Part shown: positions 5,991-6,700 of the stretch, in pieces
Layout of the letters: the number at the start of each line of letters is the position of its first letter
Position numbering within the stretch: position 1 is the first letter of the stretch
NCBI GenBank assembly: GCA_021820785.1
Contig: JAKADE010000156.1
Location: 1 to 6,700 of the forward strand
DNA: 6,700 nt
Direction: 5' to 3'
From: Pseudomonadota bacterium
Lineage (GTDB): Bacteria; Pseudomonadota; Gammaproteobacteria; Steroidobacterales; Steroidobacteraceae
Notes under the pieces: generated by a model
What the model was told of the DNA's origin: nothing
The model's database searches: none
What the model saw: the letters and a program-made list of their open reading frames with translations, nothing else
Program-made: the position numbers and the translations under genes

Positions 5991-6699
5991 CAGCCCTCGC
6001 ACTCGAACTCTTCACCGCCGCGTCAACGGTCGCTCCTGCGTTCCACCAACTATGCTGAGGTATCGTCAATCCCACCCGCCGCAATTGACTTTTTGTCACT
6101 GCATCCGGTCCGAAGAGATTTAGCTTTGCCCAGTAAAGATTCCGAAGCCTTGAAATCTGCGCCTCAGCCGGCACGTTAAGCCAATGAACACTACGTCGGT
6201 ATGCAAACGCTTCTACCTCGGTGCCCGCACCACGCCACTCTTCTAACAGTTGACCCGCATCCGGGTTCCGGCTCACGAATTCGTAGAGAATTGGCCCCAT
6301 TGCTGGCCGTCCATCCCCCACCGGATCTAAGTACTGGTATCGACTCAGGTACCGCCCTGTAGGCGGGCCGCCAAAGAAGATATCCGATTGATTCCGCCAA
6401 TATTCTCCACCCAATCCGAACGCAGTAACGTTGTATTGCGCCGGATCGCCGATTTGCGCTGCCACATAATTAGGCAGCGACTGAATGGCGTGCGCCGCAA
6501 ATAGCCCTCCAAAGCTCCATCCCATCACCATTGCGCGGCTAATCCGAACACCTTCCCCGGCGACAGTCGAAATCGCATTTCTGTACTGCGAAACTGCACT
6601 TTCAAGGGCGCGTCTCGACTCCTCAAAGCGACCACGCCGGGTTGTGCCTATTCCAGCCCAGTTCATCAAGAGAACTGCAATACCGGCGTGAACAAATCT
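5953..6699 (-). CDS. Alpha/beta hydrolase of the prolyl oligopeptidase type, putative lasso peptide isopeptidase (C-terminal part only)
   Basis: The last 248 residues are visible; the frame stays open past the right edge, so the N-terminus (a beta-propeller if this is an Atxe2-type enzyme) is outside. The fold is recognised from the strand HAGIAVLLMNWAG (4-16 of the visible part), the nucleophile elbow GWSFGG with Ser62, and a candidate catalytic His172 in RRSVHWLNVP, followed by the amphipathic LRNLYWAKLNLFG. The order and spacing resemble the isopeptidases linked to astexin-type lasso clusters, which cut the ring isopeptide bond. The catalytic Asp is not obvious: at its usual place the sequence reads ILYEFVSRNPDAG. 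The gene converges on C and its TAA (5953-5955) lies inside C. Other possible identities are a generic S9 peptidase or an esterase. The isopeptidase call rests mainly on context. Confidence 0.72.
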   Translation of the reverse strand, partial: RFVHAGIAVLLMNWAGIGTTRRGRFEESRRALESAVSQYRNAISTVAGEGVRISRAMVMGWSFGGLFAAHAIQSLPNYVAAQIGDPAQYNVTAFGLGGEYWRNQSDIFFGGPPTGRYLSRYQYLDPVGDGRPAMGPILYEFVSRNPDAGQLLEEWRGAGTEVEAFAYRRSVHWLNVPAEAQISRLRNLYWAKLNLFGPDAVTKSQLRRVGLTIPQHSWWNAGATVDAAVKSSSARAVNATSEPRPLLP

Positions 6700-6700
6700 C

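Overview
The window carries a compact lasso peptide (RiPP) biosynthetic locus from a GC-rich Gram-negative bacterium. The genes are of the kind found in Pseudomonadota: a single-chain B protein (recognition domain fused to leader protease), a B-C gene order, an ABC exporter and an isopeptidase-like hydrolase. The genus cannot be fixed; a gamma- or betaproteobacterium is my guess.

Layout. On the minus strand from 2648 down to the left edge is a two-gene operon: a Y1-transposase-fold protein (RAYT-like) whose catalytic HUH motif appears lost, overlapping by 4 bases (GTGA) an ABC transporter (TMD-NBD fusion) that runs off the window at position 1. Bases 2649-3279 form a non-coding divergent control region of about 630 bp. 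It holds a pair of 13-bp direct repeats 21 bp apart, followed by a perfect TTGACA. On the plus strand come a 30-codon precursor gene (3280-3372), a perfect 30-bp palindrome (3380-3409), the B protein (3447-4151) and the C protein, a lasso cyclase of the asparagine synthetase family (4161-5990). On the minus strand, converging with C and overlapping its last 38 bp, is the C-terminal part of an alpha/beta hydrolase resembling the prolyl-oligopeptidase-fold lasso peptide isopeptidases (Atxe2 type). It runs off the right edge.

Proposed pathway: the 30-residue precursor is bound by the N-terminal RRE of B. The C-terminal cysteine protease of B cuts after Thr-Lys, and C activates Glu8 of the core with ATP and joins it to the amino group of Gly1, giving a lasso with an 8-residue ring. 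The predicted core is GIVGRYPEGNLQFGAEQP (18 aa), whose ring pattern GxxGxxPE matches that of microcin J25 (GGAGHVPE). The divergent ABC transporter is the likely exporter, and the hydrolase may open the isopeptide bond.

The most unusual points are the very short leader (12 aa), the apparently catalytically dead RAYT-like gene coupled to the transporter, the tandem operator-like repeats, the perfect hairpin between A and B, and the drop in GC content from the transporter to the B/C genes.
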